A stretch of DNA of 64,000 bases. Source: an uncultured Alphaproteobacteria bacterium. GTDB taxonomy: Bacteria > Pseudomonadota > Alphaproteobacteria > RF32 > CAG-239. The notes below the pieces were generated by a model. It was not told where the DNA came from. It did not search any database and saw only the letters and a program-made list of their open reading frames with translations. The translations under genes and the position numbers were made by a program. The DNA lies in contig CALXZH010000030.1 of NCBI GenBank assembly GCA_944393175.1, forward strand, positions 1 to 64,000. Reading direction: 5' to 3'. This document shows, piece by piece, positions 24,706 to 34,220 of the stretch. Positions within the stretch are counted from its first letter, which is position 1. Each line of letters begins with the position of its first letter.

Positions 24706-25722
24706 ATGGATGCAAAAAAATTCCCGGTGCTTAGCACTGGTTTCGGTTTGAAGGTTATGACCGAAGAGGGTGAAATTTTTAGCCGCGTAAACAACAGTGA
24801 TGAAAACAACGATAACGGCAACTTGCTTGTTTACGGCACAACCATTGATACAGTCCTCTGTATCAAAGATGGCAAACCACAGTTAATGCCGGTGTTCGTG
24901 CCGAACAACATCTTCTCTGATGCCGAAGGCCGCTCTTTCCTGCTTGCCAATGAAAAAAAAGAGGCTGAAGTGGCTCTGAAGGCTGAAGAGGCCGGTTGCG
25001 GTTACATTATTGCTCGCAAACAGGTGGATGGTAGCTTCAAGGCAGAGGCGTACTTTGGAGGACACCTCATCGACTTCCCGCAAACTTTGTGGAACGAGCT
25101 GGGTGTAGCCTACAAATTTGTGGATTATGCCAAATATGGTGAGGTTTGCAAAAGAGTGCACGGCTATTACTTGGCCAAAAAGGTTGAGCCGATTTACGTG
25201 CTTGACGCCAAGGCGGGAGATTACGTGAAGGCTGTCCTCAACGGGGTCAAGGAACACGAGACCTTTGTTGAAGAGGGCGAAACCGTGGTACAAAATGCCT
25301 ACCATGGCGAGACATACAAAATGAAGCTTAAAAAGCTCAAAAAATTGTATGTCTACGCCGAAACCACGGCGGAAGGCTATCAGCTCTGGAAGCCAAAGGA
25401 AGAGATACAGACCTGGACTTTCACCACGGAGAATATCTTTGGTATTCTTTGGGGCGGGTTTGAGTTCTTGGCAAAAGCCATGATTAATCTGACAGACCCG
25501 TCAGATGTTTACGGTTGTAATTACACCGTATTCAACGGTGACGATACGGCCAATGGCTCGCACCAGAAATTAAAACTCTTCTTGCCGGCCAATCCACTGC
25601 CGGAAAGTTGGCTCCAAACGCCGGAAATTGCCGAGGGACAACATCTCACGTTGGAGGCTGTCCCGAAAACAGATTACATCGAATGTCCGTTCCCACTTAT
25701 CTTGTGGCAAAAACTGGCATAA
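24706..25722 (+). CDS. Unrecognised conserved-looking cytoplasmic protein
   Basis: 338 residues from ATG 24706; an in-frame TTG at 24664 would add 14 residues, and neither has a clear ribosome site. No signal peptide or membrane helix. Notable stretches are LLVYGTTIDTVLCIKDGKP, VEPIYVLDAKAGDYVKAVLNG and EEIQTWTFTTENIFGILWGG. Acidic, Lys/Glu-rich and compact. The codon pattern seems somewhat more GC-rich than its neighbours, so acquisition is possible. It has its own promoter and terminator between mraZ and rnpB. I do not recognise the family. Confidence 0.6.
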   Translation: MDAKKFPVLSTGFGLKVMTEEGEIFSRVNNSDENNDNGNLLVYGTTIDTVLCIKDGKPQLMPVFVPNNIFSDAEGRSFLLANEKKEAEVALKAEEAGCGYIIARKQVDGSFKAEAYFGGHLIDFPQTLWNELGVAYKFVDYAKYGEVCKRVHGYYLAKKVEPIYVLDAKAGDYVKAVLNGVKEHETFVEEGETVVQNAYHGETYKMKLKKLKKLYVYAETTAEGYQLWKPKEEIQTWTFTTENIFGILWGGFEFLAKAMINLTDPSDVYGCNYTVFNGDDTANGSHQKLKLFLPANPLPESWLQTPEIAEGQHLTLEAVPKTDYIECPFPLILWQKLA

Positions 25723-25743
25723 GATGTATAATCTCAAAAAAAG

Positions 25744-25775
25744 AGAGTGCTCCCCAAAGGGCACTCTTTTTTTTT
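25744..25775 (+). terminator. Terminator of the gene at 24706
   Basis: AGAGTGC (25744-25750) pairs with GCACTCT (25761-25767), followed by a long T-run to 25775. Confidence 0.85.
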
Positions 25776-25807
25776 GATGTAAACTTAGCAAAAACTGCAT
25801 AAAATCC

Positions 25808-25836
25808 TTGCAAAAATGGGAGCGAACGTTTAACCT
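25808..25836 (+). promoter_or_regulatory. Promoter of rnpB
   Basis: TTGCAA (25808-25813), a 17-base spacer and TAACCT (25831-25836). The predicted start falls at about 25843, matching the first paired base of RNase P helix P1. Confidence 0.5.
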
Positions 25837-25841
25837 ACAAA

Positions 25842-26232
25842 ACGCAGGTGGTCGGATAGCTGCGCTCAGGAAAGGAAAATCCATGAGTGAGGAAAGTCCG
25901 GGCTTCAAGGAAACAGAATACCAGATAACGTCTGGCTGGAGCAATCCAAGGGAAAGTGCCACAGAAAATTACCGCCGAAAAATTTTTTCGGTAAGGTTGA
26001 AAAGGTGAGGTAAGAGCTCACCGCGAGGGCAGTAATGTCATTCGGTCAAGGTAAACCCTGTTCGAAGCAAGACCAAGTTAGGAGAGCCGTGATTTTTTAC
26101 GGTTTATGGAGAGTTTCCAATCCACTCCAGAGGTAGGTCGCGACGAGCACTTTGGCGACAAAGTGCCAAGATGAATAGCTATCCCCCGTTTTTCGGGGAC
26201 AGAACCCGGCTTACAGACTGCCTGCCGAATTT
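25842..26232 (+). ncRNA. rnpB: RNase P RNA (type A)
   Basis: Catalytic RNA that matures tRNA 5' ends. Conserved segments in order: GAGGAAAGTCCGGGCT, GGGCAGTAATG, GGTAAACCC, AGAGGTAGGTCGC, AGATGAAT and ACAGAACCCGGCTTACAG. Helix P1 closes the molecule: GCAGGTGGTC (25844-25853) pairs with GACTGCCTGC (26216-26225) with two G-U pairs. A U-run at 26230-26237 ends the transcript, just before the lpxC ribosome site. Confidence 0.96.
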
Positions 26233-26250
26233 TTTTTGAAAGGACCAAAG

Positions 26251-27105
26251 ATGCAACATACGCTAAAACATGCCGTCACCATTGAGGGAATAGGTTTGCA
26301 CTCCGGCTGCCAAACTAAGTTAACGCTTCATCCGGCGCCAATTAACAGCGGTATTGTTTTTTGCAGGAGTGATATGGCCGGCAAACCAACCGTCCCGGCA
26401 CTTTATTCCAATGTGGTTGACACGCGCAACTGCACTTGCCTGAGCAGCTCGCAAGGGGCGGTGGTCAGCACGATTGAGCATCTTATGGCCGCATTATATA
26501 TCTTGGGCATTGATAATGCTTTAATCGAGGTTGATAATCAGGAATTGCCGATTATGGACGGCAGTGCTTTGCCTTTTTATGAGATTTTATCTCAAGCCGA
26601 ACTCCAAGAGCAAAATGCCAAAAGAAAATACCTCCGTGTTAAAAAGACTATTAAGTTTGAGGATGGTAAAGGCGGCTCCGTTGTCTTAGAGCCAAGCGAG
26701 AATTTTGCTATTCATTTTGAAATTGAGTTTCCCTCAAAAATCGTCGGTCATCAAACTTTTGATGCCCCGATAACTCAAGACATCTTTGCTCAAAAAATTG
26801 CGCCTTGCCGCACTTTTTGTGAAAAATACCAAGTCGATTATTTGCGCTCCATCGGGCTGATTAAGGGCGGAAGTCTTGACAACGCCATTGTTTTGGATGG
26901 CGAAACCTTGCTCAACCCTGAGGGCTTTAGAGTTGATAATGAATGTGTCAACCACAAAACCTTAGATGCCGTTGGCGATATGTACACTTCGGGCTATCCC
27001 GTTTTGGGCAAATTAACTGCCCAAAGAAGCGGACATTATCACAACAACGAGCTCTTAAAACAACTTTTTGCCGATAGTTCCAATTATGAAATTGTGGAGA
27101 AATAA
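26251..27105 (+). CDS. lpxC: UDP-3-O-acyl-GlcNAc deacetylase LpxC
   Basis: Zinc amidase catalysing the committed step of lipid A synthesis. ATG 26251 follows AAGGA by seven bases. Zinc ligands and catalytic residues are visible in TIEHLMAAL, NHKTLDAVGD and SGHYHNNEL. 284 residues; MQHTLKHAVTIEGIGLHSG is the standard N-terminus. It shows that the organism makes lipid A. It lies immediately downstream of rnpB and upstream of bamD. Confidence 0.96.
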   Translation: MQHTLKHAVTIEGIGLHSGCQTKLTLHPAPINSGIVFCRSDMAGKPTVPALYSNVVDTRNCTCLSSSQGAVVSTIEHLMAALYILGIDNALIEVDNQELPIMDGSALPFYEILSQAELQEQNAKRKYLRVKKTIKFEDGKGGSVVLEPSENFAIHFEIEFPSKIVGHQTFDAPITQDIFAQKIAPCRTFCEKYQVDYLRSIGLIKGGSLDNAIVLDGETLLNPEGFRVDNECVNHKTLDAVGDMYTSGYPVLGKLTAQRSGHYHNNELLKQLFADSSNYEIVEK

Positions 27106-27106
27106 A

Positions 27107-27856
27107 ATGTTCCCAATCAAAAAAATCTTTGTATTTGGCTTTGCGTTATTTCTGCTTTCGGCTTGTTCGACCTCAAAGGAGGAGCCCTTAAATCCTTCGG
27201 CCGAATATTTATACAATAAAGCCTATGACTATTTGCAACAAACCTCTTACAAAAAAGCCGCCGAAACTTTTGAAAAACTGGAATTAGAGCATCCTTATTC
27301 CAAATGGGCGGTTAAAGCCAAATTAATGGGGGCTTATGCTTATTATAAAGATAAAGATTACGATGACGCCATCATCAGTTTAGACCGCTTTATCAAATAT
27401 CACCCCGGCAATAAGGATATTGCTTATGCATATTATATGCGAGCAATTTGCTATTATGATCAAATCACCGAGGTTACCAAAGACCAAAGCAACACCGCAA
27501 AGGCCATGGCTGCCTTAGAGCAGGTGATTATTCGCTTCCCCGGCACCGCTTATGCCAAAGACGCCTCAATGAAAATAGCCCTTACCAATGACCACTTGGC
27601 CGGCAAAGAGATGGAAGTCGGACGTTATTATCTTTCACAAAAGAACTATCTCTCGGCACTCAATCGTTTTTCAACCGTGGTCAATCACTACCAAACCACC
27701 ACCCATATTGAAGAGGCACTCTATCGCCAAGTTGAGATGTATACGATTCTGGGGCTAAATGATGAGGCTCTCAAAGCCTACAAAGTTTTGGAATATAACT
27801 ATCCCAAGAGCAAATGGACCAAAGATGCCGCCCGCATTGTGGGAGCGAAAGGATAA
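27107..27856 (+). CDS. bamD: Outer membrane assembly lipoprotein BamD
   Basis: Essential lipoprotein of the BAM complex that inserts beta-barrel proteins. Signal peptide with lipobox LSAC; ATG 27107 is preceded by GGAGA with six bases. Tandem TPR helices follow (YLYNKAYDYLQQTSYKKAAE, KDKDYDDAIISLDRFI, YYLSQKNYLSALNRF). 249 residues, normal. Confidence 0.9.
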   Translation: MFPIKKIFVFGFALFLLSACSTSKEEPLNPSAEYLYNKAYDYLQQTSYKKAAETFEKLELEHPYSKWAVKAKLMGAYAYYKDKDYDDAIISLDRFIKYHPGNKDIAYAYYMRAICYYDQITEVTKDQSNTAKAMAALEQVIIRFPGTAYAKDASMKIALTNDHLAGKEMEVGRYYLSQKNYLSALNRFSTVVNHYQTTTHIEEALYRQVEMYTILGLNDEALKAYKVLEYNYPKSKWTKDAARIVGAKG

Positions 27857-27865
27857 CTTTTCAAA

Positions 27866-29539
27866 ATGTTGGATTTTCTTTCCATCCGTAATGTTGTGTT
27901 AATTGATAAGCTGGACTTAGACTTTAAGCCCGGCTTAAGTGTGTTAACGGGTGAAACCGGCGCCGGTAAATCCATCTTGTTGGATTCTTTAGGTCTGGTA
28001 TTAGGCAACCGTGCCGAAACCTCACTCATCCGCCAAGGCGAAGATAAGTTAAGTGTTATGGCAACTTTTCACCTTGATAAGCCAAATCAAGGGCTCAAAG
28101 CCTTGCTTGATGAATATGAGATTGAGGCCGAAGATGAGATTCAAATCAAAAGGAGCCTCAGCTGCGACGGTAAGGGCAAAATCTTTGTCAACGACCAAGC
28201 CATCAGCGCCAAATTGCTCAAAGAAATCGGCAAATATTTGGTTGAGGTCCATGGCCAGTTTGACAATCAAGGTTTGCTCAATCCGGCCAATCATCTGGAT
28301 ATTTTAGATTCTTACGGCAACTATAAAAACTTGCTGGAAAATACCAAACAAGCCTATGCAAATTATAAGTCCGCCAAATCGGCACGCCTTCAGGCCGAAG
28401 AAAACATCACAAAAGCCAAGACGGATGAAGAAAATTTGCGCCATTGGGTAGAAGAATTGCAAAGACTGGATCCACACCTTGGCGAAGAGGAAGAATTGAG
28501 CAAAAAGCGCCTTGAGATGATGAACGCCGAAAAAATCATCTCCGGCCTAAACTATGCTTATGGCGCCATAAGCGAGGGAGCCGATGTTCAAGGCGCGATC
28601 CGTTCGGCCCAATCGGCCATGGACAAGGTCAATACTTTGGTTGACGGCAAATATCAACCAATTATTGAGATGCTCGACCAAGCCCTCATCGACATTTCTG
28701 AAGTGCTGAACGAACTGGAAGAAAATTCCCAAAACGTCAGCCTCAATCAGCAAGAACTCGAAAATATTGAAGAGCGCCTTTATGCCCTGCGCGGCCTTGC
28801 CCGTAAACACAATGTTACGGTGGATGAGTTAGAGGGAACCCTACAAAATTTCCAATCCCAATTAGCCAGTATTGAGCATGGCGAGGAGGGCTTAAACCAA
28901 CTCCGTCTTTTGGAAGAAAAAGCCAAGTTGGAATATGTTAAAGCCGCCCAAGAGCTAAGCTCTGCCCGCCAAGCCGCAGCCTTGGAACTTGACCGTCAAG
29001 TTATGGCCGAACTCCCGCCTCTCAAGATGGAAAAAGCTAAATTTATCACTTTGGTTGATAAGCTAACCGAGGCGCAGTGGGGTGAAAAAGGCTTTAACAC
29101 GGTCGCATTCAGTGTTGCCACCAACCCCAATTCGCCGCAAGGCCCGCTCAACAAAATTGCCTCAGGCGGTGAGTTGGCAAGGTTTATGTTAGCCCTTAAA
29201 GTCAATTTGGCGCAAAGCTCAAGCGTCGGCACCATGATTTTTGATGAGGTTGATGCCGGTGTCGGTGGCGCAACCGCCCAAGCCGTCGGTGAGAGATTAT
29301 CTCGCCTTGCCAAAGATGTTCAGGTAATGGTGGTAACCCACTCTCCGCAAGTCGCCGCCCAAGGAGACAACCACTTTAAGGTTGAAAAGAAAACGATTGA
29401 TAACATCACCACCACCACGGTGCGCGAACTAAATCAGGAAGAAAAATCCGAAGAAATCGCCCGTATGCTGGCCGGAGAAGTCATCACCGATGCCGCGCGC
29501 GCGGCAGCCAAGGTTCTCATCCACAAAGCGGCAGATTAA
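27866..29539 (+). CDS. recN: DNA repair ATPase RecN
   Basis: SMC-like protein for double-strand break repair. Walker A TGETGAGKS near residue 35, a coiled-coil centre (residues 155-390), signature ASGGELARFMLAL and Walker B MIFDEVDAGVGG. 557 residues, normal. Starts nine bases after bamD; bamD-recN is a common alphaproteobacterial pair. Confidence 0.95.
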   Translation: MLDFLSIRNVVLIDKLDLDFKPGLSVLTGETGAGKSILLDSLGLVLGNRAETSLIRQGEDKLSVMATFHLDKPNQGLKALLDEYEIEAEDEIQIKRSLSCDGKGKIFVNDQAISAKLLKEIGKYLVEVHGQFDNQGLLNPANHLDILDSYGNYKNLLENTKQAYANYKSAKSARLQAEENITKAKTDEENLRHWVEELQRLDPHLGEEEELSKKRLEMMNAEKIISGLNYAYGAISEGADVQGAIRSAQSAMDKVNTLVDGKYQPIIEMLDQALIDISEVLNELEENSQNVSLNQQELENIEERLYALRGLARKHNVTVDELEGTLQNFQSQLASIEHGEEGLNQLRLLEEKAKLEYVKAAQELSSARQAAALELDRQVMAELPPLKMEKAKFITLVDKLTEAQWGEKGFNTVAFSVATNPNSPQGPLNKIASGGELARFMLALKVNLAQSSSVGTMIFDEVDAGVGGATAQAVGERLSRLAKDVQVMVVTHSPQVAAQGDNHFKVEKKTIDNITTTTVRELNQEEKSEEIARMLAGEVITDAARAAAKVLIHKAAD

Positions 29540-29625
29540 AGCAGAAAATCATGTAAGCCCTCTTGCGAAAAATTTTTTTTGCGTTATGTTGAAGACAATG
29601 TTTAAATAAAATAAAAGGTGTAAAA

Positions 29626-31059
29626 ATGAAAACTCGTACCCGTTTTGCTCCGAGCCCGACCGGATATATGCACATTGGCAACCTCCGTACGGCTCTTTAT
29701 GAATATTTGATAGCCAAAGCCAACAATGGCGATTTTATTTTGCGTATTGAAGATACCGACCAAAAACGCTACGTTGAAGGAGCAACGGAAATCATCTATG
29801 CCACCCTCAAACGCGTTGGCATGAACTGGGACGAAGGCCCGGACATCGGCGGAAATTATGGCCCCTATGTTCAGTCTGAACGCAAACCCATCTATGCCGA
29901 ATATGCTCACAAATTGGTAGAATTGGGCGGTGCGCACTATTGTTTTTGTGCTCAACAAGAAAATGATGATGCCGATGAAGAAAATTCTATCCCGACCAAG
30001 TTCCAAGACCCCTGCAAACACCTTTCTTTGGAAGAAGCCAAAGCCCGCATTGCAAGGGGTGACAAATATGTTGTCCGCCAAACCATTAACAAAACCGGAA
30101 AATCCAAATTCCACGATGTTGTCTATGGCGATATCGAGATTGACTATGATGACTTGGATGAAGGTGTATTGTTAAAATCAGATGGTTTCCCGACCTATAA
30201 CTTTGCCAATGTGGTTGATGACCATTTAATGGCAATTACACACGTTGTCCGCGGCAATGAGTACATTTCTTCTACTCCGAAATATAATCTGATTTATGAA
30301 TCTTTTGGTTGGACGCCGCCGATTTATGTTCACGTTCCGCAAGTTATGAAAGACGCGCAACACAAATTGAGCAAACGCAACGGCGATGCCTCTTTCCAAG
30401 ACTTGGTTGCCAAAGGCTATCTGCCGGAAGCCATCTTAAACTACATTGCCTTGCTTGGTTGGAACCCCGGAACCGATCAAGAAATCTTTTCTTTAGGTGA
30501 GCTCAAACAAGCCTTTACGGCAGAGCGCCTCAACAAATCTCCGGCCATTTTTGATATTGCCAAATTGACCTGGATGAACGGCTGCTACATTCGTGCTTTG
30601 CCTTTTGCCGAGTTCCACAAATTGGCACAACCTTTTTATGCTCAAACTTTAACCCGCTCGGTTAATGAGGAAGAGTTAAGCCGTGTTCTCCAATCTCGTA
30701 TTGAGGTACTAAATGACATTCCTGCACAAATTGACTTTGTGGAAAAAGTCTTAGACTTCTCTCCGGAACTCTATACCAACAAGAAGATGAAGTCGGATGC
30801 TGAGGTTGCCAAACAAGCTCTCGCTTATGCAATAGAGACTTTGGAAAAGCAAACCAACTGGAGCAATGAAGCCTTGTTTGAAACGCTAAAAACCTTAGCT
30901 CAAGACAAAGGCTTAAAGAACGGACAGATTTTGTATCCGATACGTATTGCTTTGAGCGGTAAAGAAACCACCCCGGGTGGTGCAACCGAAATTGCCGTTA
31001 TCTTAGGCAAGGAGGAAACACTGCACCGCTTAAAAGAAGCACTAGCAAAGTTAAATTAA
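29626..31059 (+). CDS. gltX: Glutamyl-tRNA synthetase
   Basis: Class I aminoacyl-tRNA synthetase. FAPSPTGYMHIGNLRTALYE carries the HIGH-type motif and HKLSKRNGDA the KMSKS-type loop. 477 residues. Whether it is discriminating for tRNA-Glu or also charges tRNA-Gln cannot be decided here. A strong terminator follows. Confidence 0.96.
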   Translation: MKTRTRFAPSPTGYMHIGNLRTALYEYLIAKANNGDFILRIEDTDQKRYVEGATEIIYATLKRVGMNWDEGPDIGGNYGPYVQSERKPIYAEYAHKLVELGGAHYCFCAQQENDDADEENSIPTKFQDPCKHLSLEEAKARIARGDKYVVRQTINKTGKSKFHDVVYGDIEIDYDDLDEGVLLKSDGFPTYNFANVVDDHLMAITHVVRGNEYISSTPKYNLIYESFGWTPPIYVHVPQVMKDAQHKLSKRNGDASFQDLVAKGYLPEAILNYIALLGWNPGTDQEIFSLGELKQAFTAERLNKSPAIFDIAKLTWMNGCYIRALPFAEFHKLAQPFYAQTLTRSVNEEELSRVLQSRIEVLNDIPAQIDFVEKVLDFSPELYTNKKMKSDAEVAKQALAYAIETLEKQTNWSNEALFETLKTLAQDKGLKNGQILYPIRIALSGKETTPGGATEIAVILGKEETLHRLKEALAKLN

Positions 31060-31065
31060 AGCAAT

Positions 31066-31096
31066 AAAAAAAGCTCCTCAAAAGGAGCTTTTTTTA
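31066..31096. terminator. Bidirectional terminator between gltX and the MFS genes
   Basis: AAGCTCCT (31071-31078) pairs with AGGAGCTT (31083-31090), flanked by A-run and T-run. Serves both convergent units. Confidence 0.85.
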
Positions 31097-32356
31097 TTAT
31101 TTATCATCATCACTGGTGAGATTATTAAATTCACTGGTTGGCACAGTCGGAATAGGTTGGGTCGGCGTAACATTAAGATAATTAATATCGGGTTTTTTCT
31201 TGATATGCTGAATTGTGAAAACAACAAATAAAGCCGGAATTAAAGCAAATGCAGCCAAAAAGAACCAGTTACCGAAAACTTGCATTCCGGCAGAAATTAG
31301 GATAGGGCCGAGCACAAGTCCGACATGTTGGGCCAAAATGAGCATACCACTGGCCGAAACGCGTTCTTCCTCAGAAACCAAATCATTCACGTGAGAAACC
31401 GAAATCGGGTAAAGCGTAAAAGTTCCGGCACCGATAAGGATGGTAGAGATAATAAGAGCTGTTCCGCCTTGAGTAACTAAAAAGTTAGCCAAAGGAGCAA
31501 CAATAATCAGCATAATCGAAATGCCGACCAGTACATAACGTCTGTCCATTTTATCGGATAATCTGCCGAAAGGAATTTGCGCGGCCATTCCGCCCATAAC
31601 GCCCCAAAACATAAATAGAGATACTTCTTTCAAATTAAGCCCTAAAGAAGTAGCATAAATTGTACCCAACATATAAAAAGTACCGACTAAAACCCCGCTG
31701 GCAATACAACAAACAAATCCCACCGGCGAAACTTCATACGCACGTTTGATAGGCATATTGGCATGTGTTTCAATTGTCGGAGCCGAAAGTTGCGTCAAAG
31801 AAATCGGAATCATTGCCAAAGAAAAGATAATGGAAATGATGATATACATCAACATACCTGACGGGTCTGGTACTGAAATTAAGAGCTGTCCCAAAGCAGC
31901 CCCCAGATAAGATGTCACCATATAAAATGACACCACCAAACCTCTGTTGGCATTTGTAGCTTTTGAGTTAAGCCAGCTCTCCAAACACAGCGATGTTCCG
32001 CCGACGCAATAGCCTTCCAAAAAGCGAAGCATAGCCCAATAGTACAGGTTAGTTGAAAAAGAGTGAATCAAAACAAAGACGGACAACAGTGAGGCAAATA
32101 CGCCAAAAGCTCGGATATGTCCGACTTTATTTACGATTTTTGAGGCAGTAAAAGAAGCAACCACACAGCCCAGATAATACATGGACAAGATAATACCCGA
32201 AATTTGGGTAGGCGTATCAAGTTGAGTAAGTTTAAGCGCAAAAACCGAACTCAATGCGGCATATCCGCCGCAAATAAACATTGTGGCTGCAAGCAATGCC
32301 GTCAAAGGCAGCACAAATTTTTGTAAAGAAGAAGTAATTTTTTGAATTTGCAACAT
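31097..32356 (-). CDS. MFS transporter (YcaD-like), copy 2
   Basis: Twelve-helix major facilitator protein, 419 residues from ATG 32356, six bases after GAGG. The 2-3 loop motif reads GRLSDKMDRR late in the protein, and the helix 4-5 segment GGTSLCLESWLNSKATNANRG is typical of the YcaD/UMF-type exporters. It is a clear paralogue of the upstream gene: shared YCVGG/YCLGS, ESWLN and a common tail motif (YLNVTPTQPIP versus YLRVTPTHPMP). Substrate unknown. Confidence 0.8.
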   Translation of the reverse strand: MLQIQKITSSLQKFVLPLTALLAATMFICGGYAALSSVFALKLTQLDTPTQISGIILSMYYLGCVVASFTASKIVNKVGHIRAFGVFASLLSVFVLIHSFSTNLYYWAMLRFLEGYCVGGTSLCLESWLNSKATNANRGLVVSFYMVTSYLGAALGQLLISVPDPSGMLMYIIISIIFSLAMIPISLTQLSAPTIETHANMPIKRAYEVSPVGFVCCIASGVLVGTFYMLGTIYATSLGLNLKEVSLFMFWGVMGGMAAQIPFGRLSDKMDRRYVLVGISIMLIIVAPLANFLVTQGGTALIISTILIGAGTFTLYPISVSHVNDLVSEEERVSASGMLILAQHVGLVLGPILISAGMQVFGNWFFLAAFALIPALFVVFTIQHIKKKPDINYLNVTPTQPIPTVPTSEFNNLTSDDDK

Positions 32357-32380
32357 ATTCATCCTCAAACGCGAAATTGT

Positions 32381-33676
32381 TTAGTGCTTTTTGTTTTGCA
32401 ATAAAGATTTTGCTTTGTCAATCAAAGAAACTTTTTTGGTAACCTCATGAAACACATGGGTTAGTGTCGCAGGCATAGGGTGAGTAGGGGTAACGCGCAG
32501 ATAATGGACGTTTGGACGGAAGGTAATAAAGTGAAAAACAAAAATCACAAACCCTCCGCCAAAAATCGAATAAGCCAACACAAAGCAAATCGGCCCCCAG
32601 AGTTCAATCAACGCGGACACCAAAATCGGACCGCCAATCATGCCCAAACTCTGTAACAAGATGAGCAATCCGCTGGCACGAACGCGTTCGGTATCGGCAA
32701 TTTTATCATTAACGTGCGACACGCAAATCGGATACAAAGCAAAGGTGCCGCACCCCAAAGCAAAAGCAGAAAGCCCCAGAGCAATTTTTCCGTCATCAAG
32801 CCAAAAATTCACCCACGGCGCAATCAAGAATAAGCCGCAACAAATCCACATCATCACAAACCGCCGATCCATCATGTCCGAGAGTTTGCCAAGCGGTAGT
32901 TGTGCCGTCATTCCGCCCAACACACCGCAAAACATAAAAATGGAGGTCAGTTCAGTTGAAAGCCCCTTATAGGTGCAATACATTGGCCCCAAAATGTAGA
33001 ACACGCCGACAAACACCCCGCTGACAATACATCCGATAAAACCTTCAGGACTGACTTTATACAGCCGTTTTAAGGACATGGATTGGTAAACCGAAATATC
33101 AGGAGCAGGTAAAGCCGTGAGAGAAACAGGAACAAGTGCCAAAGAAAAAATAACCGAAACGATAATATAAATTGTCACGCTGGAAGAAGTCGGAATATTA
33201 AGCAGAATTTGCCCTAAAGAAGATCCAAGATAAGTTGTAATCATATAAAGCGACATTAATGTTCCGCGATTGGCGTTGTTGGCACGCGTATTGAGCCAGC
33301 TTTCCAAACACATCATCGCCGAGCCGAGGCAGTATCCTTCCAACAAACGCAATCCACCCCAAATAAAAGGATTATAAGAAAAATAATGCCCCAAAGCTAA
33401 AGCCGAAAAAACAGAAATATAACTGGAAAAGGCTCTGATATGCCCAACTTTGTTAATGACACGAAAAGCACTTTCCGCCGCCAATACATAGCCGACATAA
33501 TACATTGCCAATACAAGACCGGCTATTGAGGTTGAGACCTGATGCTGCGCTAAAGTCAGCGATAAAAAGGAGGTCAACAAGGCATAGGCGCAACAGGTTA
33601 AAGCTGTTCCGGCAAAAAAAGCACTCAAGGGAGAAATAAGGGTTTTAAAATGTTCCAAACGCAAAAAGAATTTCAT
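32381..33676 (-). CDS. MFS transporter (YcaD-like), copy 1
   Basis: 431 residues from ATG 33676 with a weak GAGA site; TTG 33688 is a less likely start. Twelve predicted helices, with LGKLSDMMDRRF and LESWLNTRANNANRG. It ends 24 bases before the start of its tandem paralogue, so the pair arose by duplication and is probably co-transcribed. Substrate cannot be read from the sequence. Confidence 0.8.
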   Translation of the reverse strand: MKFFLRLEHFKTLISPLSAFFAGTALTCCAYALLTSFLSLTLAQHQVSTSIAGLVLAMYYVGYVLAAESAFRVINKVGHIRAFSSYISVFSALALGHYFSYNPFIWGGLRLLEGYCLGSAMMCLESWLNTRANNANRGTLMSLYMITTYLGSSLGQILLNIPTSSSVTIYIIVSVIFSLALVPVSLTALPAPDISVYQSMSLKRLYKVSPEGFIGCIVSGVFVGVFYILGPMYCTYKGLSTELTSIFMFCGVLGGMTAQLPLGKLSDMMDRRFVMMWICCGLFLIAPWVNFWLDDGKIALGLSAFALGCGTFALYPICVSHVNDKIADTERVRASGLLILLQSLGMIGGPILVSALIELWGPICFVLAYSIFGGGFVIFVFHFITFRPNVHYLRVTPTHPMPATLTHVFHEVTKKVSLIDKAKSLLQNKKH

Positions 33677-33737
33677 AAAATTTCTCAATAGTTATGTTGA
33701 ATAGATGCATAATATGCCAAGAGGTTTAAAAAAGAGA

Positions 33738-33774
33738 TAAAAAAATCGGCCGAAAATTTATTTCAGCCGATTTA
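33738..33774 (-). terminator. Terminator of the small coiled-coil gene
   Basis: On the minus strand AAATCGGC (33773-33766) pairs with GCCGATTT (33750-33743), and the T-run continues to 33739. It lies between the coiled-coil gene and the MFS pair. Confidence 0.75.
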
Positions 33775-33790
33775 TAACATTTCAATATTT

Positions 33791-34093
33791 TTATTTTACG
33801 CTGAGAGCGTCTTTGAGTCCGTTAAGGTTATTTTTAATTTGTTCTTTTTTTGCATTTTTCTCAGCTTCTCTTTCTTTTTTCTTAGCTTCAAGCTCTTCCT
33901 TCTTTTGTTGTTGTTTGAGTTTTTGTTCTTCTTGTTTAGCTTTAATGTCAGCCTTTTTTTGTTCAATTTTGGCTTGAGTTTCTTCTAAAGAAGAATTGAC
34001 TTTCGTCAGAGCATCGCTTAATTTTGTTTGTGCTTGAGCAGAAGCGATTCCCAAAAAGCTAACCCCAAGTATTAATGCAAAAAATTTCTTCAT
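33791..34093 (-). CDS. Small secreted Lys/Glu/Gln-rich coiled-coil protein
   Basis: 100 residues: signal peptide 1-21 (ending AQAQ), then an uninterrupted charged helix from about 25 to 90 (KQEEQKLKQQQKKEELEAKK). It resembles small periplasmic coiled-coil proteins in shape only. Own terminator. Function unknown. Confidence 0.6.
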   Translation of the reverse strand: MKKFFALILGVSFLGIASAQAQTKLSDALTKVNSSLEETQAKIEQKKADIKAKQEEQKLKQQQKKEELEAKKKEREAEKNAKKEQIKNNLNGLKDALSVK

Positions 34094-34220
34094 CTTACCC
34101 TCCTGTTAAATCATTAGGCTTTTATCCAAGCATAAATTTTATAAAAACACAACCCCATAAGATAGCTGTTGCCAAAAAAAGAACAAGTGCTAGATTAAAT
34201 CATCTATAAGGAGACAAAAC

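Noticed and set aside
25570-25962. Minus-strand ORF across the terminator and rnpB
   Set aside because: It crosses a terminator and a structured RNA; no coding evidence.
29602-30114. 170-codon minus-strand ORF opposite gltX
   Set aside because: Antisense shadow of a strongly conserved gene with no independent start signal.
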